Shown here: positions 19,675 to 32,247 of the stretch, piece by piece | How the letters are laid out: every line of letters starts with the position of its first letter | Position numbering within the stretch: the stretch's first letter is position 1 | DNA from: Pseudomonas sp. TH41 | Lineage (GTDB): Bacteria > Pseudomonadota > Gammaproteobacteria > Pseudomonadales > Pseudomonadaceae | DNA length: 64,000 nt | Reading direction: 5' to 3' | NCBI RefSeq assembly: GCF_016650695.1 | Contig: NZ_JAEKFH010000003.1 | Location: 702,001-766,000 of the forward strand | The notes under the pieces: model-generated | Seen by the model: the letters and a program-made list of their open reading frames with translations, nothing else | Databases searched by the model: none | What the model was told of the DNA's origin: nothing | Program-made: the position numbers and the translations under genes

Positions 19675-20576
19675 CAGTTGGGCGCGTCGAAAATGCCGGT
19701 CGACAAGTAACGGTCGCCACGGTCGCAGATGATCGCGACGATCACCGCGTTTTCAACTTCTTTAGACAAGCGCAGCATCGCTGCCACGGCACCGCCCGAG
19801 GAGACACCGCAGAAGATGCCTTCTTCACGCGCCAGACGACGGGTCACGTCTTCGGCCTCGCTTTGCGCCATGTCGACGATCCGGTCCACGCGCTCAGCCT
19901 GGTAAATCTTCGGCAGGTATTCCTGCGGCCAGCGACGGATGCCCGGAATGGCCGAGCCTTCCATCGGTTGCAGACCGATGATCTGCACGTTGTCGTTCTG
20001 CTCTTTCAAGTAGCGCGAAACGCCCATGATGGTGCCGGTGGTGCCCATCGAACTGACGAAATGGGTGATGGTGCCCTCGGTCTGGCGCCAGATTTCCGGG
20101 CCGGTGGTGGTGTAGTGCGCTTGCGGGTTGTCCCCGTTGGCGAACTGATCCAGCACCTTGCCACGGCCTTCGGCTTCCATTCGCTGGGCGAGATCGCGGG
20201 CACCTTCCATGCTTTGTTCCTGGGTGACCAGAATCAACTCGGCGCCATACGCTGTCATCGCGGCTTTACGCTCGGCGCTGGAGTTGTCCGGCATGATCAG
20301 GATCATTTTGTAACCCTTGATCGCGGCGGCCATCGCCAGCGCGATCCCGGTGTTGCCCGAGGTCGCTTCAATCAGCGTATCGCCGACGTGGATCTGCCCG
20401 CGCAATTCGGCACGGGTGATCATCGACAGCGCCGGACGGTCCTTGACCGAACCCGCCGGGTTATTCCCTTCGAGCTTGAGCAAAAGGGTATTGCTGGTGG
20501 CGCCAGGCAGGCGCTGCAAACGGACCAGCGGAGTGTTGCCGACGCAATCGGCGATGGTTGGGTACTGCAAGGTCAT
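19674..20576 (-). CDS. cysM: Cysteine synthase B
   Basis: A 300-residue PLP enzyme forming L-cysteine from O-acetylserine and sulfide or thiosulfate. The PLP lysine is in [13 protein letters not shown], the substrate loop is [12 protein letters not shown], and the cofactor phosphate loop is [32 protein letters not shown] and the C terminus fit CysM better than CysK. The start at 20576 is set by homology ([18 protein letters not shown]). It is the first gene of the cysM-rlmD-relA run. Confidence 0.93.
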   Translation of the reverse strand: MTLQYPTIADCVGNTPLVRLQRLPGATSNTLLLKLEGNNPAGSVKDRPALSMITRAELRGQIHVGDTLIEATSGNTGIALAMAAAIKGYKMILIMPDNSSAERKAAMTAYGAELILVTQEQSMEGARDLAQRMEAEGRGKVLDQFANGDNPQAHYTTTGPEIWRQTEGTITHFVSSMGTTGTIMGVSRYLKEQNDNVQIIGLQPMEGSAIPGIRRWPQEYLPKIYQAERVDRIVDMAQSEAEDVTRRLAREEGIFCGVSSGGAVAAMLRLSKEVENAVIVAIICDRGDRYLSTGIFDAPN

Positions 20577-20965
20577 GGCGTATTCGCAATCCAGACTGCG
20601 GGGGCGCCTATCATACCGGCAAACGCCCGCAGGCCATATCACGCAAAGTGTGGTGCTTATGGCTTATGGGAATAAGCCGGCTTTTCTGCGGTGGATGTGC
20701 GGTCCTCTTCGCGGGCAAGCCTCGCTCCTACGGTCATCCTGTAGGAGCGAGGCTTGCCCGCGAAGGCCGCGACTCGGTCAAAGCATTGTTCACCGCTAAC
20801 CAAAAATACGGCCGCACGCATAAAAGTGCCCCCATCAGACATTTCCCGCAGACCGTAGCGACATGCATGAACTAGTGCGCAGTGATTTCCATGGATAGTC
20901 TTTTGTTAAGCGGGATATGCATGCAGGGGTGTTCCGCTATTACTGCCAACTCGACTGCCACTTCA
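20577..20965. other. Intergenic region between cysM and the low-GC locus
   Basis: This 389-base interval holds the cysM promoter region on the minus strand, one REP-like pair (listed separately) and, from about 20870 on, an AT-richer leader for the small secreted protein gene. No other gene, terminator or RNA was recognised. Confidence 0.5.
20707..20765. repeat. REP-like inverted pair (type B variant)
   Basis: Arms CTTCGCGGGCAAGCCTCGCT and AGCGAGGCTTGCCCGCGAAG enclose only nine bases plus the CTCCTAC / GTAGGAG ends. This is the tightest pair in the window and uses GGCTTGCCCGCG instead of GCTTGCTCGCG. Confidence 0.88.
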
Positions 20966-21358
20966 ATGAGCATCTATATGAAATTTCCAATTGCACTTTC
21001 TCTCGTAGGGCTGATCCTTGCGACCAGCCAGGCTTCTGCAGCATGCACCAACATTCGTAACACCTATAGCGGCACCGTACCTGCCAACTCGTTTATTATT
21101 GCACAGGGTCCTTTTACCATTACCAGTGCTAACGGATGTCGGTAGGCCAATATTTCTTCCAATATTACCGCCGTGGGTGCGGGCTCTCCGCCGAAGCTAT
21201 ACATCGACAGACTAACAGGCTCAACCTGGACGCAAGTGGCCGGCGATACTGGCAATACCGCTTCAGTACTTGGACAGCTGGAAACTTATAGAGTCCGCCA
21301 TGTCAATGACCTTAACGTAAACAGACAATATTCTGGCACCACACGTTACGCTCGATGA
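20966..21358 (+). pseudogene. Small secreted protein interrupted by an in-frame amber codon
   Basis: From ATG 20966 (or 20978, MKFPIALSLVGLILATSQASA) the reading encodes a clear signal peptide with an ASA/A cleavage site, then ACTNIRNTYSGTVPANSF and TSANGC. A TAG at 21143-21145 stops it at about 59 residues. The same frame continues without other stops for 70 more codons (ANISSNITAVGAG, then SPPKLYIDRLTGSTWTQVAG) to TGA at 21356-21358. The joined product would be about 130 residues, exported, with two early cysteines. I do not recognise the family. It is a nonsense-mutated gene, or less likely amber readthrough. Base composition is poorer in GC than the surroundings. Confidence 0.6.
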
Positions 21359-21408
21359 GTAATAAAGCTTCCGGTGCTCGTCAATTATTTTTTCGGGCAC
21401 CGACTGAC

Positions 21409-21930
21409 TCAGGCTTGAATGCTGACAGACAGATCGTTTCTAGCTGAAGTGGCAAAATACGAGAGCGCGTTTATGGCCTGATTTGCGCCCAGCAATGCCC
21501 TCGTCACGACCTTGAATGACTCTTGGTGAGCATATAAAGGCCATGAACGGACGTTTGCTTTATTGTCATCCAGCATTTGATTGAACATGGCGATCGCATT
21601 ATATTTGACGTCTTTTTCAGTCTGATGACCATATTTATCAGTCGCCATATTCCCTGATATAAATACGGACGCTACATGTCCATCTATCAGGTCAAGCTCA
21701 CGGAGTCTTGATCCGATTCTTGCAAGTTCATTGGTGCTTATCGACGTAAAATCGCTTCCCCTTATCAATTCTTTCAGCTCGCCAAATAAATACTCGCTTG
21801 TCAAACTTAATATGTCAGCAGCATTTTCGGCACTAGTTACTGTATGAGCGTTTTTTATCTCTCGAGGATTTTTAATAAAATAGGCATCAGCCTGCATTGA
21901 TAGAACAGGCATTCTGATTAGAACATTCAT
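21409..21930 (-). CDS. Unknown protein in a low-GC patch
   Basis: A 173-residue soluble protein starting MNVLIRMPVLSMQADAYF, with AAGGAGTG eight bases before the ATG, so translation is credible. No signal peptide, membrane segment or known motif is visible; the body looks mainly helical. Codon use is markedly AT-richer than that of neighbouring genes, suggesting transfer. It is convergent with the broken secreted-protein gene and lies between cysM and the pirS-like kinase, where P. aeruginosa has the siderophore receptor pirA. Nothing supports a functional assignment. Confidence 0.65.
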   Translation of the reverse strand: MNVLIRMPVLSMQADAYFIKNPREIKNAHTVTSAENAADILSLTSEYLFGELKELIRGSDFTSISTNELARIGSRLRELDLIDGHVASVFISGNMATDKYGHQTEKDVKYNAIAMFNQMLDDNKANVRSWPLYAHQESFKVVTRALLGANQAINALSYFATSARNDLSVSIQA

Positions 21931-22093
21931 TGTCGACACTCCTTGGGTTAGCCTCAAGTTGAATATCGACCCTCCATTTAAAGTCTTGATAGCTGACCGC
22001 TATTTTCAGAAACTTCCTACTTCAACACCTTTCATCTCGTAGGACATATCCGTAGAAGATGTATGAATGCATTAAGATAATACGGTTTTAGAA

Positions 22094-23455
22094 TTAAACA
22101 GGCGATTGATGAGCCACCAAGCGCATGTTCAATCGCAGCCCCTGCCCGCCATTCTCCGCATTAAGACTGCCGCCCTGACGTTGCACCGCATTCCTGGCAA
22201 TGCTCAATCCCAACCCGAATCCGCCATTCCCCGGACGCGAGCCGTCGAGACGAATGAACGGCTGGAAAATCCGCTCCAGATCAGCCTCGGCCACGCCGCC
22301 ACCCTGATCCTCCAGCCAGAGGTGCCAATAGTCCCCCTCACGCCGTCCGCCAAGCTGCACCACGCCGCCCTCGGGTGAATGTCGAATCGCGTTACGCAGA
22401 ATGTTTTCCAGCGCCTGGGCCAAGGTATTGAGATGGCCGCGCACCCAGCAGGATGAATCCACCGTGCAGTGCAATTGCTCCTTCGGCCAGCCACTTTCAT
22501 AGCAGGCATTCTCCGTAAGCATTTCCCACAGCGCCTGAATCTCGATGGCTTCGCCGGGCAATGGCGTACGCTCGGTATCGAGCCAGGCCAATTGCAGGGT
22601 GTCCTCAACCAGACACTGCATGCCATCGACCTCCCGGGCGATACGCTCACGCAACGCCTCCAGTCCCTGCTCGCTTTCGCTGGCCACCCGCAGCCGGCTC
22701 AGCGGCGTGCGCAATTCGTGGGACAGGTCGCGCAGTAATTGTTGCTGCATGGCCACTGTGCTTTCCAGGCGTTCGGACATGTGATCAAAGGCCCTGCCCA
22801 ACTCACCCAACTCGTCCGGGCGATTGGTAGTGTGGCTCGATAAGCGAACCCCTAACTGGTCGGCACGCCAGGCATTGGCCTGTTCGCGCAGATTGTTCAA
22901 TGGCACCACCAGTAACCGATACAGACCGACACACAGCAGCAAGGTAAACAGCACCGGAATCACTCCGTTAGTGATCACGCGCCAGAACACCTTGTACTGT
23001 CCGGGCATGTACCGCTGGGGCAGTTCGATCACCAGGCTACCGGCGGCCGGGTCGCCGGGAAACGGCACGCGCATCCACGGTAGCCGCTGCTTGTGGATCG
23101 GCCAATCGAGGCCACGCAGAAAGGTCATGCGGTGGACTTCCTTGTCTGTCAGCGGTTGGCTGCTCAATGACTGCAAGTCACCACCAATGACGCCAATCCA
23201 ACCCGCTTCACGCTGGCGCATGCCCTGCAGACAGGCATCGACCCCAGCGCGCTGCCGCAGATTCCACGCCTGCTCAGCCTCGGCGGCATAGCGCGACAGG
23301 GTGCCTCGGGCATCATCCGACAGGAACTGGTTTTGCTCCTCCATGTACCGGCCCCACGACCAGCTCAGCCAGATCAAGAGCAGACAGAACGCCACCAACC
23401 AACACGCCAGTTTCCAGAACAGCGAATGCCTGCCCGGCAGGTCAGACCATTTCAT
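22094..23455 (-). CDS. Sensor histidine kinase, PirS-like
   Basis: A 453-residue classical kinase: membrane segment about 14-33, a periplasmic region of roughly 120 residues, second membrane segment about 162-185, HAMP, HisKA with LLRDLSHELRTPLSRLRVA, and a HATPase domain with NILRNAIRHS, LEDQGGGV and GFGLGLSIARNAV. It follows and overlaps the response-regulator gene. Position between gacS and cysM matches P. aeruginosa pirS, part of the system controlling the enterobactin receptor PirA. The start is the ATG at 23455; a GTG nine bases earlier is possible. No receptor gene is adjacent here, so the target is uncertain. Confidence 0.82.
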   Translation of the reverse strand: MKWSDLPGRHSLFWKLACWLVAFCLLLIWLSWSWGRYMEEQNQFLSDDARGTLSRYAAEAEQAWNLRQRAGVDACLQGMRQREAGWIGVIGGDLQSLSSQPLTDKEVHRMTFLRGLDWPIHKQRLPWMRVPFPGDPAAGSLVIELPQRYMPGQYKVFWRVITNGVIPVLFTLLLCVGLYRLLVVPLNNLREQANAWRADQLGVRLSSHTTNRPDELGELGRAFDHMSERLESTVAMQQQLLRDLSHELRTPLSRLRVASESEQGLEALRERIAREVDGMQCLVEDTLQLAWLDTERTPLPGEAIEIQALWEMLTENACYESGWPKEQLHCTVDSSCWVRGHLNTLAQALENILRNAIRHSPEGGVVQLGGRREGDYWHLWLEDQGGGVAEADLERIFQPFIRLDGSRPGNGGFGLGLSIARNAVQRQGGSLNAENGGQGLRLNMRLVAHQSPV

Positions 23456-24164
23456 CGGCGGCACTCAACACATAGCCTTTGCCCCACACCGTGCGGACTT
23501 CCCGCTCGGTGTAGCCGATAACTTTAAGTTTTCGACGGATCTGGCTGATGTGCATGTCCAGGCTACGGTCGTGGGCCGCGTAACCGCGTTGCAGCACGTG
23601 CTGATAAAGGAACGGCTTGCTCAATACTTCATCACCGTTGCGATTCAGCGTTTCCAGCAGTCGATACTCGCTACGGGTCAATCCCGCAGCGTGCTCGCCG
23701 TAACAGACGTCACCGCATTCATCATCAAAACGCAGACTGTCCACCGAAGGTGCAATCGGTGCCGGCGCTGGCCGACAATCGAGTGCCACCCGACGCAGAA
23801 TGGCTTCAATGCGCACCCGCAACTCCACCATGCTGAACGGTTTGGGCAGGTAATCATCGGCGCCCAAGCGAAAGCCGTTGATACGATCCGACTCGGCACC
23901 GAGCGCCGACATCAACAACACCGGGGTTGAATGGCTTTTGCGCAGCGCTGTCAGTACCGACAGACCATTCAACCCTGGCAGCAGAATATCCATCAGCACG
24001 ACATCGAAAGCCTGCTGCCGGGCAATGGCCAGCCCTTCTTGCCCGTTCTGACACCACGTCACCTGAAAGCCGCAGTTCCCCAGATGCTCATGGACATAAG
24101 CACCCAGCACGAGGTCGTCTTCGATGGAAAGAATGCGGGGATGTGCAACAGAGATGGGAGCCAT
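23442..24164 (-). CDS. OmpR-family response regulator, PirR-like
   Basis: A 240-residue regulator with a receiver domain (acidic pair in LSIEDDLVLG, acceptor Asp in VVLMDILLPGLNG, Lys in LPKPFSMVEL) and a C-terminal winged helix (LTRSEYRLLETL, DRSLDMHISQIRRKL, VRTVWGKGYVL). The ATG at 24164 is preferred to a TTG twelve bases upstream. It overlaps the kinase gene by fourteen bases and is divergent from gacS across a 213-base region. By position it corresponds to P. aeruginosa pirR. Confidence 0.85.
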   Translation of the reverse strand: MAPISVAHPRILSIEDDLVLGAYVHEHLGNCGFQVTWCQNGQEGLAIARQQAFDVVLMDILLPGLNGLSVLTALRKSHSTPVLLMSALGAESDRINGFRLGADDYLPKPFSMVELRVRIEAILRRVALDCRPAPAPIAPSVDSLRFDDECGDVCYGEHAAGLTRSEYRLLETLNRNGDEVLSKPFLYQHVLQRGYAAHDRSLDMHISQIRRKLKVIGYTEREVRTVWGKGYVLSAADEMV

Positions 24165-24377
24165 GACTATCTGCAAATAATTCTCAGTTGATGATTATTC
24201 AAGATTGCTTCGTCAGGGGCAACCCAAGGTTTGCCCGCAAGGCAAAAGTGCTGGACCGATCGACGGAGGACGAGATCAATTTTACGAGGATTGCCCGCAA
24301 GCAAATCGCTACACTGCGCAGGTGGTGCGTGCTGGACGTGCGTGCAGGTCATTAATAGCGGGATGCAGGAGAGATGC

Positions 24378-27131
<2,754 letters not shown>

Positions 27132-27149
27132 TGTAGCCTTTGTCCCTCT

Positions 27150-27248
27150 GTGGGAGCGAGCTTGCTCGCGAAAGACCTGAGAGCGACACGTTTATCCATC
27201 ATGAACGCGTTACCGTTAACGTCTTTCGCGAGCAAGCTCGCTCCTACA
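27150..27248. repeat. REP-like inverted pair (type B)
   Basis: Arms TGTGGGAGCGAGCTTGCTCG and CGAGCAAGCTCGCTCCTACA; the two ends differ (GTGGGAG against GTAGGAG). It lies between gacS and ldhA. Confidence 0.9.
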
Positions 27249-27294
27249 GGCGAACACAGGCTTCGTCAGACGTGAAATTTTCCAGGAGGACAGC

Positions 27295-28287
27295 ATGCGC
27301 ACGATTCTTTTCAGCAGCCAGACTTACGACCGCGACAGTTTTCTTGCGGCTGACCTGCCACCCAGCATCGAACTGCACTTTCAATCCGCGCGACTGAGCC
27401 TCGATACGGTGGCGTTGGCGGAGCATCACGAAGTGGTTTGCGCCTTCATCAATGATGACCTCAGCGCTCCAGTGCTCGAACGCCTGGCCGCTGGCGGCAC
27501 GCGTCTGATCGCCCTGCGCTCGGCCGGTTACAACCATGTTGACCTGGCGGTGGCAAAGCTTCTGGGACTGGCGATTGTGCGGGTTCCGGCCTATTCACCG
27601 CACGCCGTGGCCGAACATGCGGTGGCGCTGATCCTGGCACTCAACCGGCGTCTGCACCGCGCCTACAATCGCACCCGCGAAGGAGATTTCAGCCTCCACG
27701 GGTTGACCGGCTTCGACCTGGTCGGCAAAACCGTCGGTGTGGTGGGCACCGGCCAGATCGGCGCCACGTTCGCGAAAATAATGAATGGGTTTGGCTGCCA
27801 GTTGCTGGCTTATGACCCTTACCCCAACCCGCAGGTCGAGGCCCTTGGCGCTCGTTACCTGAGCCTGCCGGAATTGCTGGCCGAGTCGCAGATCATCAGC
27901 CTGCACTGCCCGCTCAATGAACAGAGCAAACACTTGATCAACCGCGAGTCACTGGCGCACATGCAGCCCGGCGCGATGTTGATCAACACCGGGCGTGGGG
28001 GTCTGGTGGACACACCGGCGCTGATTGACGCATTGAAGGATGGCCAACTGGGTTATCTGGGACTGGATGTGTATGAAGAGGAGGCGCAACTGTTCTTCGA
28101 GGACCGTTCCGACTTGCCGCTGCAGGACGACGTGCTGGCGCGCCTGCTGACCTTTCCAAACGTGATCGTGACGGCTCACCAGGCGTTCCTGACCCGCGAA
28201 GCGCTGGGCGCCATTGCCACGACAACCTTGCACAACATTGCGGCCTGGGCGGCGGGCGCACCGGCGAATCTGGTCAAGGACGACTGA
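27295..28287 (+). CDS. ldhA: D-lactate dehydrogenase (fermentative)
   Basis: A 330-residue D-2-hydroxyacid dehydrogenase reducing pyruvate to D-lactate. The NAD loop is GKTVGVVGTGQIGATFAKIM, the substrate Arg region is ALRSAGYNHVDL, and the catalytic Glu/His region is YLGLDVYEEE and VIVTAHQAFLTREAL. The length suits LdhA. It is downstream of gacS, as in P. aeruginosa (gacS-ldhA). A CCAGGAGGACAGC ribosome-binding site precedes the ATG. Confidence 0.93.
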   Translation: MRTILFSSQTYDRDSFLAADLPPSIELHFQSARLSLDTVALAEHHEVVCAFINDDLSAPVLERLAAGGTRLIALRSAGYNHVDLAVAKLLGLAIVRVPAYSPHAVAEHAVALILALNRRLHRAYNRTREGDFSLHGLTGFDLVGKTVGVVGTGQIGATFAKIMNGFGCQLLAYDPYPNPQVEALGARYLSLPELLAESQIISLHCPLNEQSKHLINRESLAHMQPGAMLINTGRGGLVDTPALIDALKDGQLGYLGLDVYEEEAQLFFEDRSDLPLQDDVLARLLTFPNVIVTAHQAFLTREALGAIATTTLHNIAAWAAGAPANLVKDD

Positions 28288-28364
28288 ACCAGATCGAAGG
28301 TCATCTGCCCGCGCCATGCTGCGTTGATGTCCGTGCTAGCATGCCGCGCATATTTGGAGGACCC

Positions 28365-28799
28365 ATGGTCGAACACGATTTCCGCTATACCCTGATGAAC
28401 CCGCAACACACCCTCACCGAATGCCGCGCCCTGGTGCCGGGGCGTTATCAAGTCACCGGCAACGGCGGCTCGATTCGTAATAACGACGTGCTGGTAGTGA
28501 CCCTTAAAGGCAGCAAGGACTTGTCCATGCGCCTGAGCGTCGAAACGGTTCGGCACTTGATCAACCCGCCCGGCCAATGGGTTGCGGTGGCGAGTGGTCC
28601 GGTGTTCGGCGAATTGGCAATCCACACCTGGAAAGTCAATTGCGACCGTTGCGCCAAAGAGCTGGGTTTCGAGTTCGCGGTCGACGCCAAGCTGGGTAAC
28701 AAGGCTGAAAAGCCTGCCGCCAACGCGCGGATTGCCGAATTGGGCTGGACCACCGTCGGCGAGAAACACCTGTGCCCGAAATGCCAGGAGCCTGCGTGA
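28365..28799 (+). CDS. Conserved protein with a CxxC pair, unknown function
   Basis: A 144-residue soluble protein starting MVEHDFRYTLMNPQHTL with GGAGG just upstream. Two cysteine pairs, CDRCAKELGF and a C-terminal CPKCQEPA, look like a split zinc ribbon. The rest is a beta-rich body without a family I can name. It lies between ldhA and the META-domain lipoprotein gene, with which it overlaps by one base, and the trio is conserved next to gacS in Pseudomonas. A role in protein or nucleic-acid binding is only a guess. Confidence 0.7.
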   Translation: MVEHDFRYTLMNPQHTLTECRALVPGRYQVTGNGGSIRNNDVLVVTLKGSKDLSMRLSVETVRHLINPPGQWVAVASGPVFGELAIHTWKVNCDRCAKELGFEFAVDAKLGNKAEKPAANARIAELGWTTVGEKHLCPKCQEPA

Positions 28800-29203
28800 T
28801 GAAACACCTCGCTCTGACCGCAATGGTTGGTGCCAGCCTGCTGGGCTGCGCCGCCGAGCCGGTGCAATTGCAACAGAACCGCAGCTACATTCTGGAGTGG
28901 ATCGGCGAACGTCCATTGATGGACTATAGCCACCTGACCATCACCCTCGGTGAAGACGGTCGGGCTTATGGCAATGGCGGCTGCAACCACTGGTTTGCGC
29001 CGTACACCCTGGAAGGCGGCAAACTGAGCTTCGGCAAGATCGGCAGCACTCGCAAGCTGTGTGCGCCAGCGGTGATGGAACAGGAAAAGCGTTTCTTGCA
29101 GGCCCTGGAAAACGTGCAGCGCTGGGACGTTTCACCGATCGACCAGATGCGCTTCTGGCCGGCGGAAGGCAAGCCGCTGCGTTGGTGGCTTGAAGAGGGT
29201 TGA
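28799..29203 (+). CDS. META-domain lipoprotein (HslJ-like)
   Basis: A 134-residue protein with a lipoprotein signal MKHLALTAMVGASLLGCAAE (Cys 17 as lipidation site) and a META/HslJ-type domain (ILEWIGERPLMDYSHLTITLG, GNGGCNHWFAPYTLEGGKL). HslJ-like proteins are envelope proteins linked to heat or novobiocin tolerance in E. coli; the mechanism is unknown. The ATG shares a base with the upstream stop (TGATG), so it is translationally coupled to the CxxC protein. Confidence 0.83.
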   Translation: MKHLALTAMVGASLLGCAAEPVQLQQNRSYILEWIGERPLMDYSHLTITLGEDGRAYGNGGCNHWFAPYTLEGGKLSFGKIGSTRKLCAPAVMEQEKRFLQALENVQRWDVSPIDQMRFWPAEGKPLRWWLEEG

Positions 29204-29220
29204 TGATCACTCGTCCTTTT

Positions 29221-29351
29221 GTAGCAGCTGGCGGAGCCTGCGTTCGGCTGCGCAGCAGTCGTGAAATCAGGCAATGCGGTCTTTCAGGTAATCCGCGAGC
29301 ACAGGTTTCACGACTGCTGCGCAGCCGAACGCAGGCTGCGCCAGCTGCTAC
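29221..29351. repeat. REP-like inverted pair (type C)
   Basis: Two arms of about 46 bases, GTAGCAGCTGGCGGAGCCTG and CAGGCTGCGCCAGCTGCTAC at the ends, each also containing CGTTCGGCTGCGCAGCAGTC or its complement. It is the only copy in the window of this third sequence family. It lies between convergent genes. Confidence 0.88.
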
Positions 29352-29379
29352 AGATCGTGTTACGGCTTACAGATTCATC

Positions 29380-29847
29380 TCAATTCTTCGCCTGCAACGC
29401 CTCAAGCTTCGCCATCACCCCCGCCGCCGTTTGCTCGCCCATCAACTGGTCCCGAACGTTTCCTTTGTTATCGATGATGTACGTCACCGGCAACGCCTCG
29501 CTGCGGGGTAAATCAAACAGCTCGGCCGGATCCTGCGCCAGCACGGTGAACGTGATCCCCAGTTTCTCACTGGCGCTTTTCAGCTCTGCACCCTGCACGT
29601 TATCGAAGTTGACCCCGAACACACCGATCTTCCTGTCCTTGAGTTGATCGGCCAACGCGTTCAACTGTGGAATTTCGGTCCGGCATGGCCCACACCATTC
29701 GGCCCAGTAATTGAGCACCACCCACTGTTTGTCCAGGCGCTCGGCGGCGACTTTGTGGCCGTTCTGATCCGTGCCGTAGTCATTGCCACAGCCCCCCAGC
29801 ATCAACGTCCCGATAATCGCCAACACCGCTGTCAGTCGTCGTGCCAT
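29380..29847 (-). CDS. TlpA-like thioredoxin-fold lipoprotein
   Basis: A 155-residue protein with a lipoprotein signal (MARRLTAVLAIIGTLMLGGC, Cys 20) and a TlpA/ResA-type thioredoxin domain: NYWAEWCGPCRTEIP active site, FGVNFDNVQG insert and cis-Pro region LPVTYIIDNKG. It is expected to reduce disulfides at the periplasmic face of a membrane. AAGGAATACGAC precedes the start. It is divergent from arsC. Confidence 0.87.
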   Translation of the reverse strand: MARRLTAVLAIIGTLMLGGCGNDYGTDQNGHKVAAERLDKQWVVLNYWAEWCGPCRTEIPQLNALADQLKDRKIGVFGVNFDNVQGAELKSASEKLGITFTVLAQDPAELFDLPRSEALPVTYIIDNKGNVRDQLMGEQTAAGVMAKLEALQAKN

Positions 29848-29961
29848 GTCGTATTCCTTGTTCAAATTTGAATGCGCCTGCGACCCATCGCCTCCCAAGG
29901 TTCTGGATTGCGCGCTGCCCAGTTAGAATAGCCGTCACTTTCCGCAAGATGCGACCCGCAC

Positions 29962-30908
<947 letters not shown>

Positions 30909-30909
30909 G

Positions 30910-31335
30910 GTGGCCAAGAAGCCGAAGATTCTGCCCTCCATCGAATGGCTGGAACCGCGGGTTCGGGCGATGCGCGTGATCAGCCTGTTGTGCTTTTTCG
31001 CGCTGGTGGGATTGCTCTGCGCCTATTACCTGGTGGTCGCCGACCTGCATGGCGCCCGGCCGTGGGTGATTTTGCTGATCGAACTGGTGCCGTTGCTGTT
31101 GTTGGCGCCAGGAATGATTGTCGGCAGCGCGCGTGGGCATTCGTGGATGTGTTTTGTGGTGAACCTGTATTTCATCAAGGGCGCATTGGCCGCGTATGAC
31201 CCGAACCGGCAGTGGTTCGGGCTGCTCGAGATGGGCGCGAGCCTGGCGGTGTTCTGCTCGGCGTTATTGTATGTGCGGTGGCGGTTTCAGTTGAATCGCA
31301 AGTTGGCGGGTGAAGGCGAGATTTCCGCCGCCTGA
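30910..31335 (+). CDS. DUF2069 membrane protein
   Basis: A 141-residue inner-membrane protein with four hydrophobic segments (about 22-43, 51-69, 77-95, 103-122) matching DUF2069. Function is unknown. I start it at the GTG at 30910 directly after the wrbA stop, because the N terminus VAKKPKILPSIEWLEPRVRA leads naturally into the first membrane segment. Confidence 0.78.
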   Translation: MAKKPKILPSIEWLEPRVRAMRVISLLCFFALVGLLCAYYLVVADLHGARPWVILLIELVPLLLLAPGMIVGSARGHSWMCFVVNLYFIKGALAAYDPNRQWFGLLEMGASLAVFCSALLYVRWRFQLNRKLAGEGEISAA

Positions 31336-31341
31336 TCTGAC

Positions 31342-31421
31342 GCCTTCGCGAGCAAGCCCGCTCCCACACTGGATCTGTATCGTTCACAAATCCCCTGTGG
31401 GAGCGGGCTTGCTCGCGAAGG
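31342..31421. repeat. REP-like inverted pair (type B)
   Basis: Arms CCTTCGCGAGCAAGCCCGCT and AGCGGGCTTGCTCGCGAAGG with GTGGGAG ends facing inward. It lies between the convergent DUF2069 and glycosylase genes. Confidence 0.9.
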
Positions 31422-31434
31422 GAACGACTCGGTC

Positions 31435-32109
31435 TCAATGATTGACGGTATAAGCCAACATCATCGAAATCTGGCTCATCGGCCGCCCACCGCTTTCTTC
31501 ATGCCACTGATTGAACACGCCCTGGACCGTGGCCAGATCGCGCAAACTGGTCGGCACCTTGTCGACAATTTCCTGCGCATTCAACGCCGCCACCACGTCA
31601 TAGCTCGGCACAAAGGTGTCTTTGCCGACCATCCGCAAGAAGCGCGGTGCCGACAACCCGCCCAGTTGATGGCCGCGCTTTTTCAAATACGTCCACAACC
31701 CAACGATATCGGTCACCGGCCAATCGGCGATCAACGCGCCGAAGCTGCCCTGCTCATGCGCCACGTCCAGCACGAATTGCGCATTGCGCGGCACGCTTTT
31801 GAGCTTGCCGAGGTGACGGATGATCCGCGCGTCCTGCATCAGGCGCTCCAGGTGCTCGGCGCTCATCAGCACGACTTTTTCCGGGTCGAACTTGAAAAAC
31901 ACTTCTTCGAACGCCGGCCATTTTGCATCCACCAGACTGTGCTTGAGCCCGGCGCGGAACACGCGCAGGGCCATGGTCGAGAGGTAGCGATCGTCGCTGA
32001 TCTTGCGCAATTGCGCCGGGGTCTTGGGAACGGGCAGATGGGCTTCCAGTTCAGCCGCCGAACCGAAGCGGTTCAGACAGTATTCGTGCAGCCACTTGTA
32101 ATCGCGCAT
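31435..32109 (-). CDS. DNA-3-methyladenine glycosylase I family protein
   Basis: A 224-residue Tag-family base-excision glycosylase. The N terminus MRDYKWLHEYCLNRF, the helix-hairpin-helix region YLSTMALRVFRAGLKHSLVD and the segment MQDARIIRHLGKLKSV fit the family fold. It diverges from E. coli Tag in the zinc-binding Cys/His residues, so I leave the gene symbol blank; removal of alkylated adenine is the expected activity but is not proven by motif. Confidence 0.8.
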   Translation of the reverse strand: MRDYKWLHEYCLNRFGSAAELEAHLPVPKTPAQLRKISDDRYLSTMALRVFRAGLKHSLVDAKWPAFEEVFFKFDPEKVVLMSAEHLERLMQDARIIRHLGKLKSVPRNAQFVLDVAHEQGSFGALIADWPVTDIVGLWTYLKKRGHQLGGLSAPRFLRMVGKDTFVPSYDVVAALNAQEIVDKVPTSLRDLATVQGVFNQWHEESGGRPMSQISMMLAYTVNH

Positions 32110-32148
32110 GCCCTCTCCTGAGGAATGATATGAAAACGGCGCCCAAAA

Positions 32149-32242
32149 ACTGTGGGAGCGGGCTTGCTCGCGAATGCGGTGTGTCAGCCGACTTTAATGT
32201 TGAATGACACACCGCATTCGCGAGCAAGCCCGCTCCCACAGT
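32149..32242. repeat. REP-like inverted pair (type B)
   Basis: Arms of over 35 bases, ACTGTGGGAGCGGGCTTGCT and its complement, extended by GAATGCGGTGTGTCA in both halves. The inner extension matches as well, so the whole unit is one long imperfect hairpin. Confidence 0.92.
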
Positions 32243-32247
32243 TTTGT

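Noticed and set aside
21372-21403. Hairpin near the end of the broken secreted-protein gene as a terminator
   Set aside because: CGGTGC / GCACCG pairs, but the T-rich stretch is in the loop, not after the stem, so it is not a standard rho-independent terminator.
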